NCBI GenBank assembly: GCA_910585045.1
Contig: CAJUCD010000002.1
Location: forward strand, 140,009-204,008
From: an uncultured Bacilli bacterium
Lineage (GTDB): Bacteria > Bacillota_I > Bacilli_A > RF39 > UBA660
Length of the DNA: 64,000 bases
Direction of reading: 5' to 3'
The position numbers were made by a program, and so were the translations under genes. The notes beneath the pieces are model-generated. The model was given only the letters and a program-made list of their open reading frames with translations. It did no database searches and was not told where the DNA came from. Of this stretch, positions 52,124 to 60,459 are shown in pieces; the stretch's first letter is position 1; each line of letters begins with the position of its first letter.

Positions 52124-53854
52124 ATGGAAAATATTTATAAAAATGTTTATTGTGGAGAATTAAGAAGTGAACATATTGGGAAAACTGTTAAGATTGCAGG
52201 ATGGATTAATTCGATACGAAATTTAGGAAGTTTGGTTTTTATTACTTTGCGTGATGAGACAGGAATAGTACAAATTATTAGTGAAGATGTAGAAAAGTTT
52301 AAAGATGTTACAAGAGAATCTACTGCTAGTATTACAGGTATCGTTAGAGAAAGAACTGATAAAAATCCTAATATGCCAACTGGGGATGTAGAAATTTTAT
52401 TAGAAGATATAACTATTTTAGGTAAATGTATGAATGTTTTGCCGTTTGAGATTAATCGTAGTAAAGAAGCTAGTGAAGAAACGCGTCTTAAATATCGCTA
52501 TTTAGATTTGCGTAATCCTCTAGTACATGACAAAATTAAATTTAGAGTAGATGTTATTGATTTTATTCGTAAAACAATGAAAGAAATGAATTTTACAGAG
52601 ATTGCGACACCAATAATTACAGCAAGTTCACCTGAGGGAGCAAGAGACTTTGTTATTCCATCAAGAAATTATAAAGGAAAGTTTTATGCTTTGCCACAAG
52701 CTCCACAAATATATAAACAACTTTTAATGGTGTCAGGATTTAATCGTTATTTTCAAATTGCACCATGTTTTAGAGATGAAGATTGTCGTGCAGATAGAAC
52801 ATTGGAATTTTATCAATTAGATATGGAAATGAGTTTTGCTACTGAAGAAGATGTTTATGCTGTAGGTGAAAGAGTTTTTTATGATGTTTTTAGTACTTTT
52901 TCTAAAAAAACTGTATCACCACGTCCTTTTAAAAGAATACCTTATAGAGAAGCTATGGCAAAATATGGTACTGATAAACCTGATTTAAGAAATCCGTTAA
53001 TTATTGAAGATCTTACTGATATTTTTAAGAATACACAGTTTAATGGATTTAAGGGTAAGATTATTAAAGGAATAAAAATTAATAGTTGTGATAAAGCTAA
53101 TTCTTGGTTTAAAAGGTTAGAAGAATTCATGAAAGAAAAAGGGGCAGAAGGACTTGCTTATATTAAAGTAGAAGAAAATTTAGAGTTTAAGTCTACTATT
53201 ACAAAGTTTTTAAGCGATACAGAAATAAATGATTTAAAAACAACACTTAATTTAGAAGAAGGAAATGTTGTCTTTATTATTGCTGGCATTAAAAATGTAG
53301 AAAAGTTAGCAGGAATATTACGTACAAGGCTAGGAGAAGAATTAGAACTTATTGATAAAAGTAAATTTGAGTTTTGTATTGTTAATGATTTTCCAATGTT
53401 TGAGTATAATGAAGAAGATGAAAAATGGGATTTTGGTCATAATCCATTTAGTATGCCAAAAGGTGGTTTAGAGGCATTAAAAAGTGGTGATATAGAAAAT
53501 ATTGTTGCTTATCAATATGATTTTGTGTGTAATGGTAATGAAATGGCTAGTGGGGCGGTGCGTAACCATGATATTGAAGTAATGAAAGAAGCTTTTAATA
53601 TTGCTGGATATAATGAGGAAGTTCTTAAAAATAAATTCCGTTCTTTATATACTGCTTTTCAATTTGGTGCACCTCCTCATGCAGGAATGGCGCCAGGCAT
53701 TGATAGAATTGTTATGCTTTTAACGGAAGAAGAAAATTTACGAGAAGTACAAGTTTTCCCTCCAAATGTTTCAGGTATGGATGCATTAATGGGTAGTCCT
53801 AATGAACTTACAGAGCAACAATTAAGAGAATTACATATAAAGGTAAGAGATTAA
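52124..53854 (+). CDS. aspS: Aspartyl-tRNA synthetase
   Basis: 576 residues, bacterial type with the GAD insertion. Anticodon-binding OB fold (VKIAGWINSIRNLGSLVFI), motif 2 around FRDEDCRADRTLEFYQLD, motif 3 GAPPHAGMAPGIDRIVM. In bacteria with GatCAB and asnS such enzymes may be discriminating or not; this cannot be told from sequence alone. Co-transcribed with hisS under the T-box. Confidence 0.97.
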   Translation: MENIYKNVYCGELRSEHIGKTVKIAGWINSIRNLGSLVFITLRDETGIVQIISEDVEKFKDVTRESTASITGIVRERTDKNPNMPTGDVEILLEDITILGKCMNVLPFEINRSKEASEETRLKYRYLDLRNPLVHDKIKFRVDVIDFIRKTMKEMNFTEIATPIITASSPEGARDFVIPSRNYKGKFYALPQAPQIYKQLLMVSGFNRYFQIAPCFRDEDCRADRTLEFYQLDMEMSFATEEDVYAVGERVFYDVFSTFSKKTVSPRPFKRIPYREAMAKYGTDKPDLRNPLIIEDLTDIFKNTQFNGFKGKIIKGIKINSCDKANSWFKRLEEFMKEKGAEGLAYIKVEENLEFKSTITKFLSDTEINDLKTTLNLEEGNVVFIIAGIKNVEKLAGILRTRLGEELELIDKSKFEFCIVNDFPMFEYNEEDEKWDFGHNPFSMPKGGLEALKSGDIENIVAYQYDFVCNGNEMASGAVRNHDIEVMKEAFNIAGYNEEVLKNKFRSLYTAFQFGAPPHAGMAPGIDRIVMLLTEEENLREVQVFPPNVSGMDALMGSPNELTEQQLRELHIKVRD

Positions 53855-53919
53855 TAATAGATAATTGATGAACAATATTTGCAGTTACGTTAAAATTAAA
53901 TTAGAGAGAAGGAATAAAT

Positions 53920-55293
53920 ATGGATTTAAAAGAAATATTTAAAGACATTAAAAAATATAAAAATCAAGAAGTTACTGTTCAAGGTTGGATTCGAAATCAT
54001 CGTGATCAAAAAACATTTGGTTTTATTGATTTTTCAGATGGTACTTGTCAAGAACACTTACAAATTGTTTATGATGAGAAGTTAGAAAATTTTAGTGATA
54101 TTCAAAAATTATTAGTAGGTTGTGCTATAGAAGCTAAAGGTTTAATAGTAGAATCAAGTGGCAATCAAGCTTTTGAAATGCATGCTACAGAAGTAAAGTT
54201 AGTAGGAAATTGTCCTGAGGATTATCCTATTCAACCTAAACGTCATACAAGAGAGTTTTTGAGGGAACAAGCGTATTTGCGTCCTCGTACAAATCTTTTT
54301 CAAGCAGTATTTAGAATTAGAAGTGTAGCAGCTTATGCAATTCATAAATATTTTCAAGATAATAACTATGTTTATGTGCATACACCACTTATAACTACTA
54401 CTGATTGTGAAGGCTCAGACCAAATGTTTAAAATTACAACTTTAAATATGAATAAAATTCCAATGGTTGATGGTATGGCAGATATGTCAAAAGATTTATT
54501 TGGACGTTTAGCCTATATAACTGGTTCAGGGCAATTACATGGAGAAGCTTTCGCTTTAGCGTATAAAAAAATCTATACTTTTGGTCCAACATTTAGAACG
54601 GAAAATTCTAATACTAAAACGCATGCTAATGAATTTTGGATGATAGAGCCAGAGATTGCTTTTTGCGATATTAATGGTGATATGGATATTATGGAGTCTA
54701 TGTTAAAATTTGTAGTTAATTATGTTTTAGAAAATTGTAGTAAAGAAATAGAATTTTGTGATTCTTTTGTAGAAAAAGGATTAAAAGAAAAATTAGTAAA
54801 ATTAGTAAATTCTGAATTTATTAGAATTACGCATCGAGATGTAGTAGATATTCTAAAAAAAGCAGAACAAAAATGGGAATTTGAACCTGATTATGGTGAA
54901 GATATTGCTAAAGAGCATGAACGTTATATTACGGAATATTTTAATGGACCAGTTTTTATTACGAATTGGCCTAAAGATATTAAAGCATGGTATATGAAAG
55001 TTAATCCTGATAATGAAACTGTAGCGGCAGTAGATCTTGAAGTGCCTGGTGCAGGTGAATTAATGGGCGGTAGTCAAAGAGAAGAAGATTATGATAAGCT
55101 TATGGAACGTTGTAAGGAAATGAATATTGATGTTAATGCTGTTGATTGGTTCTGTAATTTGAGAAAATTTGGCGGTTGTTATCATTCAGGTTTTGGTATG
55201 GGATTTGAACGTTTAATTATATATCTTACAGGAGTTGAAAACATTAGGGATGTCATACCTTTTCCAAGAACTCCAGGAAATTGTGAATATTAA
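53920..55293 (+). CDS. asnS: Asparaginyl-tRNA synthetase
   Basis: 457 residues. OB-fold start VTVQGWIRNHRDQKTFGFID, the AsnS-specific PRTNLFQAVFRIRS, motif 2 TFGPTFRTENSNTKTHANEF, and motif 3 GFGMGFERLIIYLTG. It charges tRNA-Asn directly, so GatCAB in the same block is needed mainly for Gln-tRNA-Gln. RBS GAGAAGGAA. 65 bases after aspS, no T-box. Confidence 0.97.
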   Translation: MDLKEIFKDIKKYKNQEVTVQGWIRNHRDQKTFGFIDFSDGTCQEHLQIVYDEKLENFSDIQKLLVGCAIEAKGLIVESSGNQAFEMHATEVKLVGNCPEDYPIQPKRHTREFLREQAYLRPRTNLFQAVFRIRSVAAYAIHKYFQDNNYVYVHTPLITTTDCEGSDQMFKITTLNMNKIPMVDGMADMSKDLFGRLAYITGSGQLHGEAFALAYKKIYTFGPTFRTENSNTKTHANEFWMIEPEIAFCDINGDMDIMESMLKFVVNYVLENCSKEIEFCDSFVEKGLKEKLVKLVNSEFIRITHRDVVDILKKAEQKWEFEPDYGEDIAKEHERYITEYFNGPVFITNWPKDIKAWYMKVNPDNETVAAVDLEVPGAGELMGGSQREEDYDKLMERCKEMNIDVNAVDWFCNLRKFGGCYHSGFGMGFERLIIYLTGVENIRDVIPFPRTPGNCEY

Positions 55294-55306
55294 ATAAGGA
55301 GACTTT

Positions 55307-55399
55307 ATGGATTATAAAGGAGTTATAGTCGAAGAAAAAGTTTATAAAAATGATAAGCTTATTTATGAATTAGATTGTCATAGCGGTTTAATAGAATAG
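55307..55399 (+). CDS. 30-residue small open frame between asnS and gatC
   Basis: ATG 55307 has TAAGGAGAC as ribosome site at good distance and the frame runs 30 codons (MDYKGVIVEEKVYKNDKLIY..., acidic, no membrane segment). It ends just before gatC, whose SD lies on its stop codon, so it could serve as a translational lead for gatC. No family recognised. Confidence 0.5.
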   Translation: MDYKGVIVEEKVYKNDKLIYELDCHSGLIE

Positions 55400-55410
55400 G
55401 AGTGATTTTT

Positions 55411-55707
55411 TTGAAAAAATTTACAAGTGAAATGGTAGATGATTATGCAGCTAAGCTTCTTTTTAGTTTGACTGCAGAAGAAAATAAAATGGTACTAGAT
55501 GAATTTGATGTGGTTGATAAAAATATAGATATTATTAATGAGATAGAGGGATTAAGTGAGATAGAACCTATGACTCATACTTTAGATGATTTTGCCTTTC
55601 AATTAAGAGCAGATGAGGCCACTGTGTCTATACCTGTTCAAGAGGCTCTTAGAAATGCAGCTAAAACTGAAGGCAGAGAAATTGAAATTCCAAAGGCGGT
55701 GGATTAA
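55411..55707 (+). CDS. gatC: Aspartyl/glutamyl-tRNA amidotransferase subunit C
   Basis: 98 residues. GatC stabilises the GatAB amidotransferase that turns Glu-tRNA-Gln (and Asp-tRNA-Asn) into the amide. Sequence pattern is right: DDYAAKLLFSLTAEENKMVL near the start and a middle EIEPMTHTLDDFAFQLRADE, corresponding to the classic V.PM.H.....LR.D. Start TTG 55411 with AGGAG. Ends two bases before gatA. Confidence 0.9.
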   Translation: MKKFTSEMVDDYAAKLLFSLTAEENKMVLDEFDVVDKNIDIINEIEGLSEIEPMTHTLDDFAFQLRADEATVSIPVQEALRNAAKTEGREIEIPKAVD

Positions 55708-55708
55708 A

Positions 55709-57160
55709 GTGTTAGAAAAAAGTATTACAGAGATTCATGAAGCGTTAAAGTCAGGTAGTACTACTAGTAAAGAACTTATTATCGAATCAATAAAAAAATC
55801 ACATGAAGTTCAAGATAAATATAATGCTTTTGTAACTATTTGTGATGAAGCTAAGGAAACAGAAGTAACAGAGGAATTGGTGTCAGGAATTCCGTTTGGT
55901 GTTAAAGATAATTATTCAACTAAAGATGTTTTGACAACGGGTTCTTCTAATGCTTTAAAAAATTATGTTCCTATATACACTGCAACAGTTGTTGAAAATT
56001 TGTTTAATAAAGGGGCTGTAATGGTAAATAAAACAGTCTTAGATGAGTTTGCTATGGGCGGAACTGGGACAACAGGACATACAGGAGCTGTTTTAAATCC
56101 TTGGGATAGAACTAGGATGTGTGCAGGTTCTAGTGCTGGCTCTGCTTGTGCAGTTGCCTCAGGAGTTTATCCTTATGCTTTAGGAAGCGATACAGGAGAT
56201 TCAATAAGAAAACCTGCTGCCTATTGTGGAATTGTTGGATATAAGCCTACTTATGGAATGCTATCACGCTATGGATTGTTTCCATTTGCTAGTAGTTTAG
56301 ATCACGCTGGAGTATTAACTAGAAGTGTAGAAGATGCGGCAATTGTTGTTGATGCAATGAAAGGCATTGATAGTAATGATATGACTTCTTGGGATTCATC
56401 AGAAATTAAACTTTCTAGCTCTTTAACTGATTCTGTACAAAATAAAAAATTATTTTATATAAAAGAATTATGTGATATAAATAATTATACTAATCCAAGC
56501 GAGGAATTAAAGACACATTTGAAAAATTTTCATGATACTTTAAATTTATGTAGAGATTTAGGAATGGAAGTATGCGAGGAAAGTGTAGACCAAAAGATTT
56601 TAAATGCTATAGATTCAGTATATACTGTTATATCTTGCGCAGAGGCGACTAGCAATCTTTCTAATTTGACAGGAATTATTTTTGGACCTAGAAGCGATGC
56701 TCAAAATGTGCAAGATATGATGAGGGAACATAGAACTAAAGGCTTTTCACCTTTAATTAAAAGACGTTTAGTAATTGGTTCATATGTGCTTCAAAGTGAA
56801 AATCAAGATCGTTATTTTAGAAATGCTCAAAAATTAAGACGCTTAATAGTAAATATTATGAAAGATTTTTTTGCAAAATATGATGGCTTAATATTACCAG
56901 TAGGGGATGGCCCGGCACCTTTAATTAATGATGCTAATGATAAATTAGATTTAAAGATGAGTGCTTTAAATAGTCATTTAGATATAGGGAATTTTGGTGG
57001 TTTTCCATCAATTACAATTCCTAATGGCTTTGTAAATGGCTTGCCAGTAGGAATTAATATTACAGGTAATTGCTATAAAGATGCGAATGTATTAAGTATT
57101 GCATATTCTTTGGAATCTAAAATGAGTTTTAAAGGGCAAATTGCAAAGGAGAGAATGTAA
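55709..57160 (+). CDS. gatA: Amidotransferase subunit A
   Basis: 483-residue amidase-signature enzyme that releases ammonia from glutamine. Catalytic Lys in GIPFGVKDNYS, cis-Ser in CAGSSAGSACA, nucleophile Ser in GSDTGDSIRKPAAYCG. The usual GGS before Ile is GDS here; this Gly-to-Asp form occurs in some lineages. Start GTG 55709 follows GGTGG; the longer frame overlapping gatC is not used. Confidence 0.95.
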   Translation: MLEKSITEIHEALKSGSTTSKELIIESIKKSHEVQDKYNAFVTICDEAKETEVTEELVSGIPFGVKDNYSTKDVLTTGSSNALKNYVPIYTATVVENLFNKGAVMVNKTVLDEFAMGGTGTTGHTGAVLNPWDRTRMCAGSSAGSACAVASGVYPYALGSDTGDSIRKPAAYCGIVGYKPTYGMLSRYGLFPFASSLDHAGVLTRSVEDAAIVVDAMKGIDSNDMTSWDSSEIKLSSSLTDSVQNKKLFYIKELCDINNYTNPSEELKTHLKNFHDTLNLCRDLGMEVCEESVDQKILNAIDSVYTVISCAEATSNLSNLTGIIFGPRSDAQNVQDMMREHRTKGFSPLIKRRLVIGSYVLQSENQDRYFRNAQKLRRLIVNIMKDFFAKYDGLILPVGDGPAPLINDANDKLDLKMSALNSHLDIGNFGGFPSITIPNGFVNGLPVGINITGNCYKDANVLSIAYSLESKMSFKGQIAKERM

Positions 57161-57161
57161 T

Positions 57162-58589
57162 ATGAAAAAACAAATTGCTGTTATTGGTTTGGAAATGCAT
57201 TGTGAACTTATAAGTAATTCTAAAGTATTTTCTAGTGCTAAAAATGAATATAATGAAACTCCTAATTCTAATATTGTTCCTCTTGATTTGGCTTTGCCAG
57301 GAACATTACCAGTAGTTAATAAAAAGTGTGTTGGTGATGCTTTAAAAATGAGTATGATTTTAAACTGTAAGATGCCAGAATATATGTATTTTGATCGTAA
57401 AAATTATTATTATCCAGATTTGCCAAAGGGGTATCAGATTACTCAAATGACAGAACCAGTTGGTATTGATGGTGAGATTGAAATTGAAGTTGATGAAAAG
57501 TTAATACCAGTTAAAATTCATGATATTCATTTAGAAGAAGATACAGCAAATTTAGACCATTATTTTGATACGACTACGATTGATTACAATAGAGCGGGAG
57601 TTCCGTTATTAGAACTAGTTACAGAACCAGCTTTTCATAGTGCTTCAGAAGCTGTTGCTTTTATAGAACATATTATTAATATTTATCGTTATACAGGAAT
57701 TAGTGATGCTGATACTAAAAGAGGTCAAGTTAGATGTGATGTTAATGTATCTATAATGGATGAAGATGCCACAGAATTTGGAACAAAAGTTGAAGTTAAA
57801 GGTGTCAATTCAATTAGTGGTGTATTTGATACTATTAATTATGAGATAAAAAGACAAACAGAGCTAAAGTCTCAAGGAAAGTATAATGAAGTAGAACAAG
57901 AAACTCGAAGATGGGATGAGGAAAAACAAATTACAATTAGAATGCGTAGTAAAGTGGACGCTATTGATTATAAATATTTTGTAGAACCGAATATTCCAAA
58001 GTTTAAAATTGATGCAAATTGGATTGAAGATTTAAAGAAATCTATTCCAAGGCTACATTTAGAAAGAAAATATGATTATATAAATAATTATGGATTAAGT
58101 AATTATGATGCTGGTGTTTTAGTTAAAGATATTAATATTGCTAATTATTTTGAAGAATGTTTAGAACTTAATATTGATGCTAAAATGGCGGCTAATTGGA
58201 TTACAACTCAAATTCTTGGTTATATAAATAAAGCAGAAATTAGTATTAATGATTTGTTTTTTACGCCAAAAAGATTGGCAGATCTTATTAATTTAATTAA
58301 TAAAGGAACTATTAGTTCTAAGCAAGCTAAAGATATTTTTATGAAAGTTATTGAAAATAAAAAAGAAGTAATGGAGTTTGTTAGTAAAGATAATGCTCAA
58401 ATTAGTGATAGTGAGGAATTAACTAAAATAATAGACAGTATTATAGGTAATAATCCAGATAATGTAGAGGCTTATAAGAATGGTAAAACTAATTTGTTTG
58501 ATTTTTTTGTAGGACAAGTTATGAAGGAAACTAAAGGGAAAGCTAACCCAGTATTGACTAAAGAAATATTAAATAAAAAACTTAATTAA
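57162..58589 (+). CDS. gatB: Amidotransferase subunit B
   Basis: 475 residues; kinase-like cradle and tail domains that phosphorylate and amidate the aminoacyl-tRNA. IGLEMHCELISNSKVFSSA at the start (usual GLEVH.QL), YYYPDLPKGYQITQ, the DYNRAGVPLLELVTEP segment, and the YqeY-like tail at the C-terminus. Starts ATG 57162 right after gatA's stop with AAGGAGAG upstream. Confidence 0.96.
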   Translation: MKKQIAVIGLEMHCELISNSKVFSSAKNEYNETPNSNIVPLDLALPGTLPVVNKKCVGDALKMSMILNCKMPEYMYFDRKNYYYPDLPKGYQITQMTEPVGIDGEIEIEVDEKLIPVKIHDIHLEEDTANLDHYFDTTTIDYNRAGVPLLELVTEPAFHSASEAVAFIEHIINIYRYTGISDADTKRGQVRCDVNVSIMDEDATEFGTKVEVKGVNSISGVFDTINYEIKRQTELKSQGKYNEVEQETRRWDEEKQITIRMRSKVDAIDYKYFVEPNIPKFKIDANWIEDLKKSIPRLHLERKYDYINNYGLSNYDAGVLVKDINIANYFEECLELNIDAKMAANWITTQILGYINKAEISINDLFFTPKRLADLINLINKGTISSKQAKDIFMKVIENKKEVMEFVSKDNAQISDSEELTKIIDSIIGNNPDNVEAYKNGKTNLFDFFVGQVMKETKGKANPVLTKEILNKKLN

Positions 58590-58622
58590 AAAAAGATGAG
58601 AATAAATAATTCTTATCTTTTT
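58588..58622. terminator. Bidirectional terminator between gatB and the minus-strand gene
   Basis: AAAAAGATGAGAAT pairs with ATTCTTATCTTTTT (one G-U) around a short AT loop. Confidence 0.8.
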
Positions 58623-59461
58623 CTTTCTAAAATATATTGACCGTTTTGATCTTTGGTTTCTTCATACATAGCCATATTGTGAAGTAAAAGTAATTCTTTG
58701 CGAAAACCGAGGCGAGTTTTAATTAACTCTTGTTCCTCTGGGCTAAATAGTTCTCTAATTAAATATTTATAAATAAGTTGCCTTTCGATTATACCTGGAA
58801 CATTACCTATATTAATTAATTCGTTATTCATAAGAGCAATTTTGGCTTCTATTAATGTATCAATATTACCATAGTCTTTAGTCTCGCCGATTAAGCTTAG
58901 CAAATAAGTATTATATTTTCCACTAAAAATTTCATTTCGTAATGAAGAAATAAAGTCACTTGTGTACATGCCACATTTTAAAAATCCTAAATAGCTGTCC
59001 ATTTCTCTTAAATAATTTGGATCTAGAACAGTTAGCCCAGGATATAAAGATTTATTGTCTTGGCTTTTACTTAAAGGAATTATACCATAATTGGTGGTTT
59101 CACAACCATATTGGTTTAGTTGAAGATCTTTTAACGGATCAATAAAATATGTTACATAATCACCAAAAACTATTAATCCATGATGAGTTACTGGTTCATT
59201 ATTTGTTGGTACTATTATGCTTTCAATACCAAAATTTTGAAATATAGTTTGATATTCTTGGCAAAGTGTAGTACATATGTGTTTATTAGGATCTCCTAAT
59301 TCGCCATTTTTAAACATTTTAATTTGTACTGCAGATGGAACAGTAAAAAACAAATAATCTCTTTCATAACATGGGGCAAGTCCTACATATAAATGTCTGA
59401 TAATCAAATCTTTAGGCCAAGATTTATCAACGTTACTTATAATATCTTTTTTATTTAACAT
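58613..59461 (-). CDS. Unknown 282-residue protein, possible transglutaminase-like Cys-His-Asp fold
   Basis: No family assigned. The order ICTTLCQEYQTIFQNFGIES (Cys at about 83-87), VTHHGLIVFGDYVTYFIDPL (His-His and Asp at about 111-130) is the Cys/His/Asp layout of transglutaminase-like or papain-like proteins, where a Cys starts a helix and the His and Asp follow on strands. The C-terminal 100 residues are helical. No signal peptide. Divergent from the next gene. A cysteine peptidase or similar enzyme is an inference. Confidence 0.65.
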   Translation of the reverse strand: MLNKKDIISNVDKSWPKDLIIRHLYVGLAPCYERDYLFFTVPSAVQIKMFKNGELGDPNKHICTTLCQEYQTIFQNFGIESIIVPTNNEPVTHHGLIVFGDYVTYFIDPLKDLQLNQYGCETTNYGIIPLSKSQDNKSLYPGLTVLDPNYLREMDSYLGFLKCGMYTSDFISSLRNEIFSGKYNTYLLSLIGETKDYGNIDTLIEAKIALMNNELINIGNVPGIIERQLIYKYLIRELFSPEEQELIKTRLGFRKELLLLHNMAMYEETKDQNGQYILERKR

Positions 59462-59521
59462 AATTCACCCCTTAAATTCATTCTATTAAAACACATTTAT
59501 GGAAAATTGTCAAACAATATT

Positions 59522-59944
59522 ATGGCTTTTAATATTGGCGATAATATAAAAGAAGAATTTATTAAAGTAATAGATTTTATATTTTATGAAGGAGAGATAA
59601 AGGGATATAAATTTAAGGATTTAAGTGGTAGTGCAAAGCTAAAAGTTCTTTCTATGGCATTATATTTCGATAATAGAATAGAGGTATATTTTCCTGGTTA
59701 TAAAGAAAGTGTTTCTAGTAAAACTAAGAGGGCATATAAGAATTGTAAAATGATGATTATAGCTAGTTATTTAAATTTAACTACTAAAATATGCAGTAAT
59801 AATGAAGATTTATGTAAGAGTGCTAAAGATAATTTTAATGAACTTAAAATAATATTTGATCTTACTTGGGATTTAATAAATGATTTGGCTAATGATGGCT
59901 TAAATAATGTTCGTGATTGGTATGAGATTTGGAATGGAAAATAA
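59522..59944 (+). CDS. Unknown 140-residue helical protein
   Basis: No family recognised. Predicted helical, Lys-rich, with the segment YKNCKMMIIASYLNLTTKI. The start is uncertain: TTG 59507 or ATG 59522, neither with a clear SD, so the promoter may sit just upstream and translation may be leaderless or weak. Divergent from the transglutaminase-like gene. Confidence 0.55.
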   Translation: MAFNIGDNIKEEFIKVIDFIFYEGEIKGYKFKDLSGSAKLKVLSMALYFDNRIEVYFPGYKESVSSKTKRAYKNCKMMIIASYLNLTTKICSNNEDLCKSAKDNFNELKIIFDLTWDLINDLANDGLNNVRDWYEIWNGK

Positions 59945-59999
59945 TTATTGTAATATCAATAAAATAATGCTATACTAGATAACTAGGAGTGATGACAAC

Positions 60000-60368
60000 A
60001 TGGATTTTATAAGACGAGGTTTTAAAATCGATACATTATATTTAGCTAGGTTAGGCAAAACAAGAATTACTGATAAAGATGATGGAACTCTTTTTGTTTT
60101 GGAACGTTTGGTTGATGACGTAACTTTTAATGGCGAAACCCAACATATTGAAAATTACACAGAGGCTGTAGTTAATGCTGTAATTTCTTCAAGAATAATA
60201 GGTTCTTCTTATACTTTACCAGAAGGAATAATAGAAATATATCCTTTTTCTAAAGATTTATGTACATCTGAAGAATTAGAATCGGGTCTTATTTCTGATA
60301 AAAGATTATATGAAATAACTAGAAATATTAATAGAAATAGGCCTTTAAATGTTAACCAATCTCGTTAA
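60000..60368 (+). CDS. Unknown 122-residue protein before the HerA-like gene
   Basis: No family recognised. Begins MDFIRRGFKIDTLYLARL; beta-rich in the middle (DDGTLFVLERLVDDVTF) with a helical second half; no membrane part. TAGGAGTG precedes the ATG. A terminator separates it from the HerA-like gene, so co-regulation is uncertain. Confidence 0.65.
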   Translation: MDFIRRGFKIDTLYLARLGKTRITDKDDGTLFVLERLVDDVTFNGETQHIENYTEAVVNAVISSRIIGSSYTLPEGIIEIYPFSKDLCTSEELESGLISDKRLYEITRNINRNRPLNVNQSR

Positions 60369-60385
60369 TTAATTAACTTTTTAAA

Positions 60386-60413
60386 AAAATAGAGCAAGGG
60401 CTCTTTTTTTTGT
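60386..60413 (+). terminator. Terminator before the HerA-like gene
   Basis: AGAGC and GCTCT arms with eight T, preceded by AAAAAATA. Confidence 0.8.
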
Positions 60414-60459
60414 GGTATAAGCATGCTATAATATATTGTATAAGAGTAGGTTGATATAA

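Noticed and set aside
53855..53919. T-box before asnS
   Set aside because: The 65-base gap is too short and has no T-box core.
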